From the NCBI RefSeq assembly GCF_000422905.1, contig NZ_AUGY01000017.1, forward strand, positions 1 to 64,000: a stretch of 64,000 nucleotides of DNA, written 5' to 3'. Each line of letters begins with the position of its first letter. The first letter of the stretch is position 1. This document shows positions 62,873 through 64,000 of the stretch, piece by piece. Source of the DNA: Paenibacillus alginolyticus DSM 5050 = NBRC 15375 (GTDB lineage: Bacteria > Bacillota > Bacilli > Paenibacillales > NBRC-103111). Under the pieces are notes generated by a model. That model was not told where the DNA came from. It saw only the letters and a list, made by a program, of their open reading frames with translations, and ran no database searches. The translations under genes and the position numbers were made by a program.

Positions 62873-63778
62873 TCAATCCCCGCCTGATGTAGTAGACTCC
62901 TCATACCAAGGATTCAAATGAACCAGCACCTCATCCACATCACTATGCGCTTCTTTGATTTTTTGCTTAATACGGCGGCTAATGTCATGACCTTCTTGGA
63001 TGGTTAATTTGCCTGATACACCAAGTCTGGCGTCAACTAATATGTAATGACCGTGCTCACGGGCACGCAGGCGGTCGATTCGTTTGACCTCTGGTACAGA
63101 TCGGATCAATGCCGCGTATTGTTCAATGTATGTCGTGCTTACACTGCGCTCCATGAGAATGTCGAAAGATTCGCTGCCCATTTCGTATGCCAATTTCAGC
63201 ACTAAAAAAGAAACAATGATACCAGCCACGGGGTCGCCAAAAGCCAGTATGCTATAGCCGTAGTGATCGCCGATTAAAGCCAAACCTATACCGACCGAAG
63301 CAGCAATCGAAGCATATACGTCGGCCAAATGATCATAAGCAGTGGCTATTAATCCTTTGCTGTTAACCTTTTGGCCGATACGTTTGGTGTAAACATAAAG
63401 AATTTGCTTCCAAACTAGCGAGATGATTGCCGCGATAAATGCAATTATATGCGCCTCTCCTGCTGGCTCAAATAACGCATGAATAGAGTGGTAGCCCATA
63501 TAAATGGCTGCTCCACCTAAGATGATAGCGACAATGAAGGCTCCGAGCACCTCGGCTTTGCCATGCCCGTAAGGATGGTCCACATCCGCTGGTTTGGAGG
63601 AAACGCGCATCGAGCTATAAGCGGTTGCGGTTGCAATGACATCTCCCGCGTTATGGATGCCGTCGGCGATTAGCACTTGGCTTTTGAAATTGAGGCCGAC
63701 GATGATTTTGATGGCGGTCAGCACGATATTACTGGCAAGACTGATCCAGATCGCCAGCATCGAGGCTGTCTTATTCAT
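62873..63778 (-). CDS. cation diffusion facilitator (CDF) family metal transporter
   Basis: A 301-residue proton-coupled divalent metal exporter with six membrane helices in residues 1-205 and a cytoplasmic ferredoxin-like C-terminal domain. Metal-site motifs are HNAGD in helix 2 and DHLAD in helix 5, with the conserved DHPYGHGKAE loop between helices. HNAGD and DHLAD leave the metal (Zn, Mn or Fe) open. ATG with GGGAG nine bases ahead is chosen over the GTG just before it. Confidence 0.93.
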   Translation of the reverse strand: MNKTASMLAIWISLASNIVLTAIKIIVGLNFKSQVLIADGIHNAGDVIATATAYSSMRVSSKPADVDHPYGHGKAEVLGAFIVAIILGGAAIYMGYHSIHALFEPAGEAHIIAFIAAIISLVWKQILYVYTKRIGQKVNSKGLIATAYDHLADVYASIAASVGIGLALIGDHYGYSILAFGDPVAGIIVSFLVLKLAYEMGSESFDILMERSVSTTYIEQYAALIRSVPEVKRIDRLRAREHGHYILVDARLGVSGKLTIQEGHDISRRIKQKIKEAHSDVDEVLVHLNPWYEESTTSGGD

Positions 63779-63828
63779 CACTTGCCACTCCCTTTCCCTC
63801 TTCTAGTATGACCTCCTAGAAGCAAAGC

Positions 63829-63922
63829 ATCCGTCATCCTGACGACGGATGACGAGTAGGGCTGCGGCTTCGCGCCAGCACGAAGCCGCACAAAAGAACG
63901 ATGCGTCTAGCGCAGCATCGTT
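63829..63922. other. three adjacent stem-loops between CDF and regulator genes
   Basis: CATCCGTC/GACGGATG (63829-63852), TGCGGCTTCG/CGAAGCCGCA (about 63861-63889) and AACGATGC/GCATCGTT (63898-63922) follow one another. The last spans the stop codon of the right-edge gene. The first two could act together as its terminator, though T-runs are short. Confidence 0.45.
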
Positions 63923-64000
63923 CCCATACGCCGCGCCGCCTCCACAATGAGCGGCGCCTGCTCTTGCATCAGCTCCAGCGTGAGCCGGTTCGCTGGACCC
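63907..64000 (-). CDS. C-terminus of a probable IclR-family transcriptional regulator (partial)
   Basis: The minus strand at the right edge is open and ends NRLTLELMQEQAPLIV, then EAARRMGTMLR and TAG at 63907-63909. The pattern GP.RLT..., then a helix ending the chain, fits the tail of IclR-type effector domains. Only about 30 codons are present, so the family call is tentative. It is G+C-rich. Confidence 0.5.
   Translation of the reverse strand, partial: GPANRLTLELMQEQAPLIVEAARRMGTMLR

Overview
The window looks like a chromosomal segment of a Paenibacillus-type Firmicute. The evidence is strong AGGAGG ribosome-binding sites, TTG/GTG starts, SLH and copper-amine-oxidase-like envelope proteins, a Bce-type two-component/ABC module, HelD, LCP, SleB-type hydrolase and guanine and cyclic-di-GMP riboswitches. 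Species cannot be fixed from sequence reading alone. No tRNA, IS element, prophage or CRISPR array was seen. The left edge holds the promoter and leader of what is probably an rRNA operon running off the window.

Layout. 0.3-3.7 kb: purine supply, with a guanine-riboswitch-controlled permease and guaA. 3.8-8.4 kb: a moxR-DUF58-transglutaminase operon. 8.4-17.6 kb: envelope and secreted proteins (polysaccharide deacetylase, a MORN-repeat protein under a cyclic-di-GMP riboswitch, two SLH-type proteins), plus an MFS exporter and a Bcp peroxiredoxin. 17.9-22.4 kb: a BceRS-BceAB-like peptide-antibiotic sensing and resistance module whose ATPase gene is frameshifted in its Walker A motif. 22.5-27.5 kb: a DUF3221 protein, an ECF41-type sigma factor with its oxidoreductase partner, and an SbnA-like PLP enzyme. 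27.7-31.5 kb: an ABC-2 exporter and an LCP protein. 31.8-38.8 kb: glutamate-1-semialdehyde aminomutase and a large glutamate-synthase-like protein, separated by an unusual repeat-filled intergenic region. 39-48 kb: a 41-residue protein, a GH38 mannosidase, HelD, a VOC-DinB fusion, and kdgK-kdgA for 2-keto-3-deoxygluconate use. 48-50.5 kb: a decayed glpK and an inositol monophosphatase. 50.7-58.9 kb: fabI, uvsE, an HD-GYP/chemoreceptor pair and an amidase-ddl operon. 59-64 kb: aconitase, a SleB-type hydrolase, a CDF metal exporter and the tail of a probable IclR regulator.

Some genes connect. The HD-GYP protein (cyclic-di-GMP breakdown) and the cyclic-di-GMP riboswitch before the MORN-repeat protein point to second-messenger control of the cell surface. 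The ECF41 sigma factor sits behind its oxidoreductase and a TGTCACA-type promoter, as expected for an autoregulated ECF41 unit. A BceR-like operator lies directly before bceA.

The most unusual signal is not a gene. Four intergenic regions (23.67-23.85, 33.41-33.54, 48.30-48.48 and, more weakly, 53.22-53.29 kb) carry clusters of short palindromes with about 9-bp arms. In the three clear clusters every loop is 5 nt. Loop centres are spaced 51/62/51, 52/52, 52/62/52 and about 50.5 bp, close to 5 or 6 helical turns. Arm sequences are shared within a cluster but differ between clusters. I do not recognise this as a named element. A second non-genic signal is a cluster of DnaA-box-like nonamers at 26.31-26.41 kb, away from any replication gene.
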